Of a stretch of DNA of 64,000 bases, positions 46,258 to 55,269 are shown one piece after another (within the stretch, counting starts at the first letter, position 1; each line of letters begins with the position of its first letter). A model generated the notes under the pieces. The model ran no database searches. It was not told the origin of the DNA and was given only the letters and a program-made list of their open reading frames with translations. The stretch is from Entomospira nematocerorum. GTDB lineage: Bacteria; Spirochaetota; Spirochaetia; WRBN01. The stretch lies in the NCBI RefSeq assembly GCF_028748105.1, contig NZ_CP118168.1:310001-374000 (forward strand). The letters run 5' to 3'. The translations under genes were made by a program, and so were the position numbers.

Positions 46258-47895
46258 GTGATCACGATTGAGGATTTAACGTTTACATTTGGAGAGCGTG
46301 CTCTGTTTAAAGATGTCAATCTCAAGTTTTTGCCTGGTGGGTGCTATGGTGTTATTGGTGCTAATGGTAGTGGAAAGTCTACCTTTTTAAAAGTTTTATC
46401 GGGTGATCTTGACTATGACAAGGGAAGTATTCATTTCGCAAAAGATCAACGAATTTCAGTATTAAAACAAGATCACTTTGCATTCGATGACTACTCTGCT
46501 CTCGAAACAGTTATTATGGGTAATACCGAACTCTATGCTATTATGAAAGAGCGTGAGGCTATCTATGAAAAAGAAGAAATGAGCGATGAAGATGGTATTA
46601 GAGCTGGTGAGCTTGAGGATATTTTTGCACAAATGAATGGATGGGAAGCCGAAAGTGATGCTCACGCACTCCTCAATGGGCTGGGATTAGCTGAACAAGA
46701 TCATGAAAAAATGATGGGTGATCTTGATGATAGCCGTAAAGTTCGTGCACTGCTAGCTCAAGCCTTATTTGGTGATCCAGATATTCTTATTTTAGACGAG
46801 CCCACTAACGGTCTTGATTTAGAAAGTATTAGCTGGTTGGAGGAATTCCTCATTCGATTTGAAAATATCGTTATCGTTGTTAGCCACGATCGACACTTTC
46901 TCAATAAAGTTTGTACACACACTGTCGATATCGATTTTGGAGAAATGAAACTTTTCACGGGAAACTATGACTTCTGGTATCAGACAAATCAGATGCTACA
47001 AAAACAACGTAAAGATCAAGCAAAAAAGACGGAAGAAAAAGCCAAAGAGCTTAAAGAATTTATTGCACGCTTTAGTAGTAATGCAAGTAAAAGTAAGCAG
47101 GCTACAAGTAGGAAGAAGGTTCTAGAAAAACTTGATCTTAGCTCTCTTACACCTAGTAGTCGACGCTTTCCCTATATCAACTTTAAACCAGAACGTCCCT
47201 GTGGTGATCTTGTGCTACGCATGGAAGGTATAAATCTTCATGATGGGGAAATAGTTATCAAAAATTTAAACCTCATTGTTGAAAACACAGATAAAATTGC
47301 TTTCATCGGTGCTATGCATACTACAAAAACAGCATTTTTTGAAAGTATCATGAAGGAAAGATCTGTTGATAGTGGTAGCTTCGAGTGGGGACAGACAATT
47401 AAAGCAAGTCATTTTCCAAAAGAAAATACCCCTTTCTTTGAAGAATCATTATCTATGACCGATTGGTTACGTCAGTATAGTCCTGAAAATAAAGATGAAA
47501 CTTTTATTCGGAGCTTTCTTGGTCGTATGCTTTTTTCCGGAGAAGAGAGTCTCAAGGACGTGCGTGTCCTAAGTGGAGGAGAGAAAGTACGCTGTATGCT
47601 CAGTCGGATGATGCTAGATGCGGGAAATGTTTTAATCCTCGATGAACCAACAAATCACTTAGATCTCGAGAGTATCACAGCTTTACAGCAAGGTCTTGAA
47701 GAATTTTCTGGAGTTGTCTTATTTAATAGCCATGACCATGAATTCGTTCAAGCAATTGCCAACCGTATTATTGAGTTTACCCCCAATGGAGTCATTGATC
47801 GTCGCATGAATTTTGATGACTATCTTGTTGATGAGTCAGTAAAAACGCTCCGTAAAGAATTGTGGCAAAACGCTCAAGATCAAAATATTCTCTAG
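46258..47895 (+). CDS. ABC-F family ATPase, YbiT-like
   Basis: 545 residues with two ABC domains and no membrane segments, so a ribosome-associated ABC-F protein. It starts at GTG with AAAGGAG 9 bases before. The first Walker A is GANGSGKSTFLKVL (about 34-47) with ILDEPTNGLDLESISWL; the linker (about 240-300) is the helical P-site tRNA-interacting segment. The second ABC domain has a normal signature LSGGEKVR and LDEPTNHLDLES, but its Walker A is degenerate (IGAMHTTKTAFFES), and the first domain's signature reads DLDDSRKVRALLAQ without an LSGG. YbiT is the closest relative by eye. It probably relieves ribosome stalling on particular messages. Confidence 0.85.
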   Translation: MITIEDLTFTFGERALFKDVNLKFLPGGCYGVIGANGSGKSTFLKVLSGDLDYDKGSIHFAKDQRISVLKQDHFAFDDYSALETVIMGNTELYAIMKEREAIYEKEEMSDEDGIRAGELEDIFAQMNGWEAESDAHALLNGLGLAEQDHEKMMGDLDDSRKVRALLAQALFGDPDILILDEPTNGLDLESISWLEEFLIRFENIVIVVSHDRHFLNKVCTHTVDIDFGEMKLFTGNYDFWYQTNQMLQKQRKDQAKKTEEKAKELKEFIARFSSNASKSKQATSRKKVLEKLDLSSLTPSSRRFPYINFKPERPCGDLVLRMEGINLHDGEIVIKNLNLIVENTDKIAFIGAMHTTKTAFFESIMKERSVDSGSFEWGQTIKASHFPKENTPFFEESLSMTDWLRQYSPENKDETFIRSFLGRMLFSGEESLKDVRVLSGGEKVRCMLSRMMLDAGNVLILDEPTNHLDLESITALQQGLEEFSGVVLFNSHDHEFVQAIANRIIEFTPNGVIDRRMNFDDYLVDESVKTLRKELWQNAQDQNIL

Positions 47896-47896
47896 C

Positions 47897-48634
47897 ATGC
47901 CTATTATTAGTAAAGCTAACATTATCCAGTGGCTTACATCTATAAAAAACCAGTCCACTACTCATTTTGTAGTGGAATCTGGTTGTATTTTAACGAAAGA
48001 TGCCATTAAAACCCTACAAGATCATGCTATTGAAATTTGCTATCTAGAAGAAAATCCAGTAGCGACATCACCATCAAAAACACTCGAACAACCGGATATA
48101 AAGGAATTTCATTATCTTCTCTCGCATCAAAAAATAAGTGAAAAAAATTCCTATTGGACGCATCTTCGTGGTAATCAACTGATTGAAAAAAGTCATCCTA
48201 TTATCCGTTGGCGAGGATCCATGGACATGTTAATTGCAAAAATTCTACGTGTAGCACATGATATTCAAGATCCTCTAATACATCAAAAACTTCTAGAAAT
48301 TAATACCCTATTACGCTCAATGCTTTACAGTGATAGTATGGCATGCCCATTGAATCATTCACAACTATGGGGTTTTTCCCTAGCAGAGATTCAGGAAATG
48401 TCTCACCATCCACTCATTTTTTGGGGAATAGATCACTTTTTTGTTAGTCCAGATATGGGTAAAACAATCTTGGATCTCAATATTTTACGCACAGAAGCAC
48501 GATCCCTAGAATTAGAAGCATTGGCTGCGTTTCCTTATGGTGATCGTAGCGATTTAATAGAAGCATGTAATCGCTTAAGCAGTGCCTTCTATGTGCTCAT
48601 GATTGAAATACGCGCAACTCAAGACTCTATCTAA
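47897..48634 (+). CDS. EutT-type cobalamin adenosyltransferase lacking the HX11CCX2C motif
   Basis: 245 residues. The C-terminal two thirds match EutT/cobalamin adenosyltransferases: THLRGNQLIEKSHPIIRWRG, LEINTLLRSMLYSDSMACP, MSHHPLIFWGIDHFF, LNILRTEARSLELEA and ACNRLSSAFYVLMIE. The N-terminus has the EutT-like VVESGCILTKDAIKTLQDH. It would attach the adenosyl group to cob(I)alamin for B12-dependent enzymes. The metal-binding HX11CCX2C segment of EutT is absent; the corresponding stretch (about 80-90) has no Cys. No eut or pdu genes are nearby. It starts 1 base after the ABC-F stop, so the two are cotranscribed. Confidence 0.78.
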   Translation: MPIISKANIIQWLTSIKNQSTTHFVVESGCILTKDAIKTLQDHAIEICYLEENPVATSPSKTLEQPDIKEFHYLLSHQKISEKNSYWTHLRGNQLIEKSHPIIRWRGSMDMLIAKILRVAHDIQDPLIHQKLLEINTLLRSMLYSDSMACPLNHSQLWGFSLAEIQEMSHHPLIFWGIDHFFVSPDMGKTILDLNILRTEARSLELEALAAFPYGDRSDLIEACNRLSSAFYVLMIEIRATQDSI

Positions 48635-48669
48635 CACATAACGTATTATTTTTCATATACAAAACAAAA

Positions 48670-48707
48670 AAATGGATCAGACGAAATCTATTCTACCTGA
48701 TCCATTT
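48670..48707. terminator. Bidirectional terminator
   Basis: An 11-bp perfect stem (48670-48680 AAATGGATCAG with 48697-48707 CTGATCCATTT), with T-runs on both sides: TTTTT on the plus strand and seven T residues on the minus strand. It ends the r-protein superoperon plus tRNA on one side and the ABC-F/EutT pair on the other. Confidence 0.88.
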
Positions 48708-48714
48708 TTATATA

Positions 48715-48788
<74 letters not shown>

Positions 48789-48827
48789 AAGTGAATAAAC
48801 TAAATTTATTCACACTCTTAAAAACTA

Positions 48828-49220
48828 TTATCCAGCGATATTCGCTTCTTTTTTATTATCGGCAGCAGCATCGACAAACTCAATAACTACCATCTCAGAA
48901 GCATCACCTCTGCGTTGCCCGATCTTCACAATACGTGTATATCCACCAGGTCTTCCGATATAGCGAGGCGCTACTTCAGCAAAAAGCTTCTTAGCTACAT
49001 CTTTTTCTGTAATAACTCTAGCCACAATACGACGATTGTGAACACTATCCACACGAGCTCTGGTCACTAATTTTTCAACAAAACTACGTAATTCCTTAGC
49101 CTTTGCTTGTGTTGTTTCAATTTTCCCATGCATAATCAATGATGTTGCGAGATTTTTAAGTAATGCTCGTCTATGGCTTGCATTGCGCCCTAGTCGATTA
49201 AAACCAGTTTTATTATTCAT
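48828..49220 (-). CDS. rplQ: Ribosomal protein bL17
   Basis: 130 residues of the large-subunit protein at the polypeptide exit tunnel. FNRLGRNASHRRALLKNLAT at the N-terminus is diagnostic, and YTRIVKIGQRRGDASEM near the end matches. The C-terminal extension is Ala/Asp/Lys-rich. Last protein gene of the superoperon, 3 bases after rpoA. Confidence 0.95.
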   Translation of the reverse strand: MNNKTGFNRLGRNASHRRALLKNLATSLIMHGKIETTQAKAKELRSFVEKLVTRARVDSVHNRRIVARVITEKDVAKKLFAEVAPRYIGRPGGYTRIVKIGQRRGDASEMVVIEFVDAAADNKKEANIAG

Positions 49221-49223
49221 CTT

Positions 49224-50273
49224 CTATTTTTCCTCGTTACCCTTTGTTTTTCCTTGTCGCAAGCGTGATTTTACTGTTTTAAAATCAGTCATGCCAAAAC
49301 TCAGATCCCACTCTCGTAACTTATCTTTAATCTCAAGAAGACTCTTCTTGCCAAAGTTACGTGTTTTTGCAATCTCATCCTCACTACGACTAACTAAATC
49401 CTTTAATGTCCGGATATCTGCATTTTTTAAACAGTTACTTGACCTAACAGAGAGTTCTAACTGCTCTACAGGTGTGTCTAAATAGTCTCGTAGAAGATGT
49501 TCATCTTCATCAATTTCTTCGATCTCCGCAACACTGGATTCATCAAAATTAATAAAAACAGATAAGTGATCTTTCATGATTTTAGCTGCTTCAGCCAATG
49601 CGTCTGAAGGTCGAATCACACCATTGGTTTTGATATCTAAAATTAACTTATCAAAATCTGCACGTTGACCAACACGATGATCCTCTACACTAATAGACAC
49701 CTTTTGTACCGGACTAAAGATAGAGTCAACTGCTAACGCACCTACAACACTCAAACCCTGAGCATTCTCTTCTGCAGGTGTATAGCCTCGTCCCAAGTTA
49801 ATTTGAACTTCAAATTCAACGTGAGCATGCTCTGCAAGAGTACATAAAACCAACTCTGGATTCAACACCTCAATGCCATCTTGAGCCAGATCACCGGCAA
49901 CGAAAATCCCTTCTCCTTGCTTTGTTACAGCAATAGTCAGAGACTCTACCTCATCTGGCAATCGCAACTGAAGCATTTTTAAATTTTGAATAAAAAGAGG
50001 TGTATCCTCTACGACATGCGGAATCATTTCAAATTCAGAGCTGATAACGTGTGAGTTACCATCATCTTTAATGTCAGTAATACGCACTGCTACAACTGCA
50101 TACCCTTGAATACTTGAAAGTAATACGCGTCGAAGACTATTACCTATTGTCTGCCCATACCCACGTTCAAAAGGATAAGCAACAAAGCGACCATAACTTT
50201 GCTGATCTTCAATATGTTCAAAGTCGATACCTTTAGGTCGCTTAATCCCTTGTAAAAGATTTTTTCGTGCCAT
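49224..50273 (-). CDS. rpoA: RNA polymerase alpha subunit
   Basis: 349 residues. The N-terminal domain (about 20-230) drives dimerisation and core assembly, with ERGYGQTIGNSLRRVLLSSI typical. The C-terminal domain (about 265-330), which contacts UP elements and activators, is seen in ELSVRSSNCLKNADIRTL. I start at the ATG at 50273 (GAGGGA upstream); the frame opens 17 codons earlier, overlapping rpsK. The tail is Arg/Lys-rich. Confidence 0.95.
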   Translation of the reverse strand: MARKNLLQGIKRPKGIDFEHIEDQQSYGRFVAYPFERGYGQTIGNSLRRVLLSSIQGYAVVAVRITDIKDDGNSHVISSEFEMIPHVVEDTPLFIQNLKMLQLRLPDEVESLTIAVTKQGEGIFVAGDLAQDGIEVLNPELVLCTLAEHAHVEFEVQINLGRGYTPAEENAQGLSVVGALAVDSIFSPVQKVSISVEDHRVGQRADFDKLILDIKTNGVIRPSDALAEAAKIMKDHLSVFINFDESSVAEIEEIDEDEHLLRDYLDTPVEQLELSVRSSNCLKNADIRTLKDLVSRSEDEIAKTRNFGKKSLLEIKDKLREWDLSFGMTDFKTVKSRLRQGKTKGNEEK

Positions 50274-50289
50274 TGTCTTCCCTCTTAGA

Positions 50290-50667
50290 CTAAATTCTAC
50301 GTGCTTTTTGTGGGCGACATCCATTATGAGGAATAGGTGTCACATCACTAATGCTTTTAACCTTCAGACCCACCGCACCGAGACTACGCACAGCCGATTC
50401 ACGACCAACTCCAGGTCCTTTCACATAAACATGAACTTCCTGTAATCCTGCTATATCTTTTGCTTTATTAGCTGCATTCTCAACACATGATTGTGCAGCG
50501 AAAGGAGTAGACTTCTTCGCACCTCTAAATCCTAACTGTCCAGCTGAACACCAAGAAATAGTAGCACCTTTCATATCTGTAATTGTGATGATAGTATTAT
50601 TGAAGGTTACTTGTACGAAGACTTTTCCTTCATATATCGATTTTTTTTCTTTTTTTGCTTTAGCCAC
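50290..50667 (-). CDS. rpsK: Ribosomal protein uS11
   Basis: 125 residues, platform protein of the 30S subunit. VTFNNTIITITDMKGATISW, the KSTPFAAQ stretch and the C-terminal DVTPIPHNGCRPQKARRI are conserved hallmarks. Normal length; 16 bases from each neighbour. Confidence 0.95.
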   Translation of the reverse strand: MAKAKKEKKSIYEGKVFVQVTFNNTIITITDMKGATISWCSAGQLGFRGAKKSTPFAAQSCVENAANKAKDIAGLQEVHVYVKGPGVGRESAVRSLGAVGLKVKSISDVTPIPHNGCRPQKARRI

Positions 50668-50683
50668 GTCTCTCTATCCTACC

Positions 50684-51049
50684 TTACTTCTTCTTCTTCG
50701 CAACAGTCTTTTTCTTACCTTTTCTCGTACGAGCATTTGTGCGTGTACGCTGTCCACGTACTGGGAGACCTTTTCGATGACGAAGTCCTCTATAGCAACC
50801 AATATCCATTAGTCGCTTGATATTGAGAGCCACTTCACTTCTTAATCGACCCTCAACCTTATATTCATTTTCGATCAAAAGACGTAGTTTATTAATATCT
50901 TCTGCTGATAATTCATTAATTTTTACGTTAGCATCAATACCAGTCTTTCCACAAATCTCTTTTGCTGTTGTTCTCCCAATACCATAGATATAAGTCAATG
51001 CAATATCAACATGCTTATTGGGTAAATCAATACCTGCAATTCTAGCCAC
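50684..51049 (-). CDS. rpsM: Ribosomal protein uS13
   Basis: 121 residues, 30S head protein contacting the P-site tRNA and 50S bridge. MARIAGIDLPNKHVDIALTY and GLRHRKGLPVRGQRTRTNAR are diagnostic; a basic Lys-rich tail follows. Confidence 0.95.
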   Translation of the reverse strand: MARIAGIDLPNKHVDIALTYIYGIGRTTAKEICGKTGIDANVKINELSAEDINKLRLLIENEYKVEGRLRSEVALNIKRLMDIGCYRGLRHRKGLPVRGQRTRTNARTRKGKKKTVAKKKK

Positions 51050-51063
51050 TTTCTTTCTATCTC

Positions 51064-51177
51064 CTATCCTTGTCGTTGTTTGTGCTTTGGATTTTCACAA
51101 ATAATTCGGATAACGCCAAATCGTTTGATAACCTTACATTTGTCGCACATTGGCTTTACACTTACTCTAACTTTCAT
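51064..51177 (-). CDS. rpmJ: Ribosomal protein bL36
   Basis: 37 residues, read by hand: MKVRVSVKPMCDKCKVIKRF and then the second half with Cys and His ligands, ending KHKQRQG. The C-x2-C and C-x4-H zinc ligands are all present (the zinc-binding form). It lies between secY and rpsM, with no infA, adk or map in between. Confidence 0.93.
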   Translation of the reverse strand: MKVRVSVKPMCDKCKVIKRFGVIRIICENPKHKQRQG

Positions 51178-51190
51178 TACAAATCCCCAT

Positions 51191-52522
51191 TTATAAATTT
51201 CGTGATCGGATACGTCCCTTCGTCGTTAACCCATCGTGTCGATGCATGCGCAAGTGACTCTCAATCTGATTCATTAAGTCTAAATCTACTCCAACCAGAA
51301 TAAGTAAACTTGTTCCACCCATTAAGTGTGCCACAGAATCTGGTAAGCCCATACGATTAATTAATAATGTTGGCACCAACGCTATGATCACTAAAAAGAG
51401 TGCTCCTGGTACTATAATATAATTTAGCACATTCTTCAAGTACCTCTCCATTTGCTCACTACGAACACCTGGAATAGAACCACCATGCTCCCGAATTTGT
51501 CTTGCAACTTCTATTGGATTCAAAGAAACCTGAGTATAGAAATACGCAAAGAAGATAATAAAGAGCGCATACAATGTGTTGTATAGGGGTCCATTCATGC
51601 GCAAAAGCATTAATAGAGAGTTAATACTATCATTACCTACTGCTAATGGTTGCAAAATTTGTATCGGAAACGTCAATAAACTTGATGCAAAGATAATTGG
51701 AATGACTCCAGACGGATTAATCTTAAATGGAATATATGTATTCTGTGCCTGAACCATTTGTCTACCAACAATACGCTTCGCATAGTTCACAGGAATACGT
51801 CTCTCTCCTTGTTGCTCATAAACAACTAAGATGATAAAACCAACAAACATCAATACCGCTAGTAGTGCATAAATTACATTTACATTACCGCTACGCACAG
51901 AATTCACGAGCTCTAAAATCGCCTCGGGCATACGAGCTACAATTCCTACAAAAATAATCAGCGAGACACCATTTCCCACACCTTTTTGCGTAATTTGCTC
52001 ACCTAGCCATACCAAAAACATCGTACCGGCCGTAACGGAAATCATAGCCACCATAAAGAAAGTAAAATTTGGTAAGCTGATAGCGCCATTAATTGCAAAA
52101 GCACCCTGGGCTGTAATAGCACCCTGTACCACGCTAACAAGAATCGTTAACATGCGTGTGTATTTCTGGAATCTTCGCTTACCACCATCTTCTTCAACCA
52201 TTCTCTTAAATGAAGGAAAGACTAATAGAGCAACCTGTAATATAATCTGTGCTGAAATATACGGCATGATACCAAGCATCAAAACAGAAAAGTTACTAAA
52301 TGCACCACCAGAGAAAAAATCTAAAAAATCTGTAAAGCCCATAGCTCCACCACTAGCAGCTGCACGTGAAGCCTCAATTCGCTCCTGTATTACGGCAACA
52401 TTAATGCCAGGGATCGGAATAACCGTTCCAATTCTAAATACTACTAATAAAATTAGTGTATAAAAAATACGTGAACGTAGCTCACTCACTCTAAAAATAT
52501 CGATAATAGAACTCTTTGCCAT
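51191..52522 (-). CDS. secY: Protein translocase subunit SecY
   Basis: 443 residues with ten membrane helices, the channel of the Sec translocon. FRIGTVIPIPGINV near the start, DFLDFFSGGAFSNFSVLMLG (plug and helix 2 region) and GTSLLILVGVDLDLMNQIES near the end are family hallmarks. Normal length. It follows rplO after 68 bases, the largest gap in the spc part of the operon. Confidence 0.95.
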   Translation of the reverse strand: MAKSSIIDIFRVSELRSRIFYTLILLVVFRIGTVIPIPGINVAVIQERIEASRAAASGGAMGFTDFLDFFSGGAFSNFSVLMLGIMPYISAQIILQVALLVFPSFKRMVEEDGGKRRFQKYTRMLTILVSVVQGAITAQGAFAINGAISLPNFTFFMVAMISVTAGTMFLVWLGEQITQKGVGNGVSLIIFVGIVARMPEAILELVNSVRSGNVNVIYALLAVLMFVGFIILVVYEQQGERRIPVNYAKRIVGRQMVQAQNTYIPFKINPSGVIPIIFASSLLTFPIQILQPLAVGNDSINSLLMLLRMNGPLYNTLYALFIIFFAYFYTQVSLNPIEVARQIREHGGSIPGVRSEQMERYLKNVLNYIIVPGALFLVIIALVPTLLINRMGLPDSVAHLMGGTSLLILVGVDLDLMNQIESHLRMHRHDGLTTKGRIRSRNL

Positions 52523-52590
52523 ACTCTATTTAACCTTCCCCCTAAGCTACCTGCACATAAAATAACTATTCACAGAGGTGTGCAAAGTTC

Positions 52591-53034
52591 CTAAAGAACC
52601 TTGCCACCTACTTTTTCTATCTTACTTTTTGCTTGCTCAGAAATCTTTACAGTCGAAAAGGTTAATCCTTTAGTGAGATCCCCTTTAGCTAAAATCTTCA
52701 CAAGGTTCTCCTTATTCTTAATGAGACCCTTTGCTTTTAGCGTTTCTACTGTTACTTCTTCGCCAGCTTCATAAACTTTTTCAATTAAGAACAAATTAAC
52801 ACATGTATAATTAACCGCAAAGCGCGCATTCGTAAAACCTCTGGTAGCTAATCGGCGATACAAAGGTACCTGACCACCCTCAAACCCAATATATGGACCA
52901 CCAGAACCACCTGATCGAGCTTTTTGCCCCTTATGCCCCTTACCAGAGGTCGTTCCAAGTCCAGATCCCTGTCCGCGACCTAGGCGTTTTTTTGCATGTG
53001 TTGCCCCTCTTGGTGGCACAATTTGCATAGACAT
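52591..53034 (-). CDS. rplO: Ribosomal protein uL15
   Basis: 147 residues. KKRLGRGQGSGLGTTSGKGH and GFEGGQVPLYRRLATRGF are the conserved rRNA-binding N-terminal extension. Starts 1 base after the rpmD stop. Confidence 0.95.
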   Translation of the reverse strand: MSMQIVPPRGATHAKKRLGRGQGSGLGTTSGKGHKGQKARSGGSGGPYIGFEGGQVPLYRRLATRGFTNARFAVNYTCVNLFLIEKVYEAGEEVTVETLKAKGLIKNKENLVKILAKGDLTKGLTFSTVKISEQAKSKIEKVGGKVL

Positions 53035-53035
53035 T

Positions 53036-53218
53036 CTAAATCTCCTTTACTGCAACTAAGTGTTGCACCTTGGCTATCATTCCTTTCACCGCATCATTTG
53101 CAGGTAGTTCTACAACGCTATGTAGCTTGCCTAATCCTAGGGCTTTCACAGTAGCACGCTGTTTAGGTAGTCGCCCAAGTGGACTACGGACTAATGTTAC
53201 AGATAATTTTTTTTCCAT
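53036..53218 (-). CDS. rpmD: Ribosomal protein uL30
   Basis: 60 residues: VTLVRSPLGRLPKQRATVKA then LGLGKLHSVVEL, the short bacterial form. Present between rpsE and rplO as in most bacteria that keep it. Confidence 0.93.
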   Translation of the reverse strand: MEKKLSVTLVRSPLGRLPKQRATVKALGLGKLHSVVELPANDAVKGMIAKVQHLVAVKEI

Positions 53219-53221
53219 GCT

Positions 53222-53734
53222 CTATCCCCAAAAATCTTTAATTGACTTTCCACGTGCGTTACTTACCTTACGAATATCCATTGTATTGTCAAAAGCATCG
53301 AAAACAGCCTTTACAATATTAATAGCATTCTTAGATCCAAGACGCTTACTGAGTACATCATGAATACCAGCAGCCTCCATCACCATACGCACAGATCCAC
53401 CAGCAATAATTCCAGTACCTGGAGCCGCTGGCTTCATGATAACATTAGAGCTTTTAAAACGTCCAATGACTTCATGTGGAATTGTGTTATTTCTCATAGG
53501 AATAACGCGTAAATTACGCTTGGCATGCTCCACAGACTTACGAATTGCTTCAGAAACATCATTCGCCTTTCCAAATCCGTAGCCAACGCGACCCTTACCA
53601 TCACCTACCACAACTAAAGCAGAAAAAGAGAATCGACGTCCACCTTTAACTACTTTGGCAACACGGTTGAGTGTTACAACCTTCTCGTTAAACTCTTTTT
53701 CTTCTCGTTCTCGTTTATCATTACGCATAGACAT
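53222..53734 (-). CDS. rpsE: Ribosomal protein uS5
   Basis: 170 residues of the 30S accuracy protein. KVVKGGRRFSFSALVVVGDG and GYGFGKANDVSEAIRKSVEH are diagnostic, and the GTGIIAGGSVRMVMEAAG loop follows. The GGRRFSF segment is the site of classical spectinomycin-resistance changes; it appears wild-type. Confidence 0.95.
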   Translation of the reverse strand: MSMRNDKREREEKEFNEKVVTLNRVAKVVKGGRRFSFSALVVVGDGKGRVGYGFGKANDVSEAIRKSVEHAKRNLRVIPMRNNTIPHEVIGRFKSSNVIMKPAAPGTGIIAGGSVRMVMEAAGIHDVLSKRLGSKNAINIVKAVFDAFDNTMDIRKVSNARGKSIKDFWG

Positions 53735-53737
53735 CTT

Positions 53738-54097
53738 TTAAAACTCCAAGCCTGCTTTTCTTACGGCATCAGCCAAGGCCTTAACTACGCCGTGGTATTT
53801 ATACCCATTACGATCAAAAACAACCGTAGTAATACCTTTGCTTTTTAAGCGCTCACCCATAACTGCGCCTAACTTCTCTCCACCAGCAACATTAGGTTTT
53901 ACATCTTTTAAATCTTTCTCTAATGTCGAAGCGGCGACAAGAGTATGGCCACTGACATCATCAATTGCTTGCACATATAAACGCATGTTACTCTTGTAAA
54001 TACAGAGTCTAGGTCGCGCAGTGCTTCCTGAAATACGTTTTCTAATGTGAACTTTGCGTCCGGCTCTTGCCTTTAACTTCTTTTCTATTCTATTCAT
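53738..54097 (-). CDS. rplR: Ribosomal protein uL18
   Basis: 119 residues, 5S rRNA-binding. ARPRLCIYKSNMRLYVQAID and FDRNGYKYHGVVKALADAVR are conserved. 3 bases before rpsE. Confidence 0.95.
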   Translation of the reverse strand: MNRIEKKLKARAGRKVHIRKRISGSTARPRLCIYKSNMRLYVQAIDDVSGHTLVAASTLEKDLKDVKPNVAGGEKLGAVMGERLKSKGITTVVFDRNGYKYHGVVKALADAVRKAGLEF

Positions 54098-54108
54098 ACT
54101 CTCATATC

Positions 54109-54648
54109 CTACTTGACACCAGTTTTACCGACTTTACGTTTAACAATTTCATCAGAGTAGCGAATGCCCTTGTCTGAGTAAGTAGCAGGACCTCGGATCC
54201 CTCTGATTTCAGCGGCAACTTGACCAACAGCCACCTTATCAATACCACTTACATGCAGCTTTGTTGCTGTTTCTGCTGCAACGCTTACACCCTCTGGCAC
54301 AACGTATTCAATTTGGGTAGAGTAACCTAAGTTCAAGAAGATACTACTACCTTTAACTTCAGCTCGATATCCAGTTCCAGAAATCAATAATGTCTTTGTA
54401 AATCCCTCTGAAACACCTTTTACCATGTTAGCAAGAAGCGCACGATAAAGACCGTGCATTGCAGAGGAATTCTTTGCATCTTTCACTCGCACAACTTCTA
54501 CTTTTTCTGCAGAGATGTTAAAAGAAACGTCATCTCTAAAATCTTGGGTTAACTCACCCTTCGCACCCTTTACCCGCAGGCTATTACCTTCGACACTTAC
54601 GGTAACTCCCTTAGGTAATGGTATTTCTTTCTTTCCAACTCGAGACAT
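54109..54648 (-). CDS. rplF: Ribosomal protein uL6
   Basis: 179 residues, two-domain protein near the sarcin-ricin loop. MSRVGKKEIPLPKGVTVSVE, GTGYRAEVKGSSIFLNLGYS and the C-terminal YSDEIVKRKVGKTGVK are typical. Confidence 0.95.
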   Translation of the reverse strand: MSRVGKKEIPLPKGVTVSVEGNSLRVKGAKGELTQDFRDDVSFNISAEKVEVVRVKDAKNSSAMHGLYRALLANMVKGVSEGFTKTLLISGTGYRAEVKGSSIFLNLGYSTQIEYVVPEGVSVAAETATKLHVSGIDKVAVGQVAAEIRGIRGPATYSDKGIRYSDEIVKRKVGKTGVK

Positions 54649-54655
54649 ATTTTAT

Positions 54656-55054
54656 TTACCAAACCTTACATAAAAGTTCACCGCCAACTTTTGCATCGAC
54701 AGCTTTTTTACCTGTGATCACACCCTTACTGGTTGAAACAATAAGAGAGCCAAACCCATTATACACACGAGGCATCTTCTCATAGCCAGAGTAAATACGA
54801 CGACCGGGAGTAGAAATGGACTCTACACCACGAATAATAGGTTGTTGTTTATCATCATACTTTAAGAATACACGAATTGAGTTTTTCTCATCTTGTGTAA
54901 TTTTTTTAAAGTTCTTGATATACCCTTCGTTCTTCAAGATCTTCACGACTTCTAGCTTTAAGCGTGAGAGAGGAATATCAACCTTCTCATGACGTACACG
55001 GCTAGCATTACGTATTTTTGTTAGCATATCTGCCAAAGGATCGGAAACACCCAT
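54656..55054 (-). CDS. rpsH: Ribosomal protein uS8
   Basis: 132 residues, 16S-binding. DPLADMLTKIRNASRVRHEK and the C-terminal LIVSTSKGVITGKKA are the family signature. In many bacteria it is the translational repressor of the spc operon; no such site was identified here. Confidence 0.95.
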   Translation of the reverse strand: MGVSDPLADMLTKIRNASRVRHEKVDIPLSRLKLEVVKILKNEGYIKNFKKITQDEKNSIRVFLKYDDKQQPIIRGVESISTPGRRIYSGYEKMPRVYNGFGSLIVSTSKGVITGKKAVDAKVGGELLCKVW

Positions 55055-55065
55055 CTATCTCACTC

Positions 55066-55251
55066 CTACCAACTAGATTTTGTAATACCTGGAATCATAC
55101 CTGAACTAGCAAGTTCTCGAAAACAGATACGACACATATCAAACTTGCGCATATACCCACGTGGACGTCCACAAACGTTACAACGATTATATGCACGAGT
55201 ACTAAATTTAGGCTCTCTTTTTGCCTTAATAATTAAAGACTTCTTTGCCAT
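55066..55251 (-). CDS. rpsN: Ribosomal protein uS14, zinc type
   Basis: 61 residues, short zinc-binding form: CNVCGRPRGYMRKFDMCRIC supplies two C-x2-C pairs. The long C-minus paralogue is not in this window. Confidence 0.95.
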   Translation of the reverse strand: MAKKSLIIKAKREPKFSTRAYNRCNVCGRPRGYMRKFDMCRICFRELASSGMIPGITKSSW

Positions 55252-55269
55252 TTACCTTCTCCTCTTCCA

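Noticed and set aside
47897..48634. Part of an ethanolamine utilisation operon
   Set aside because: Only the adenosyltransferase resembles Eut proteins; no eut structural or enzyme genes are nearby.
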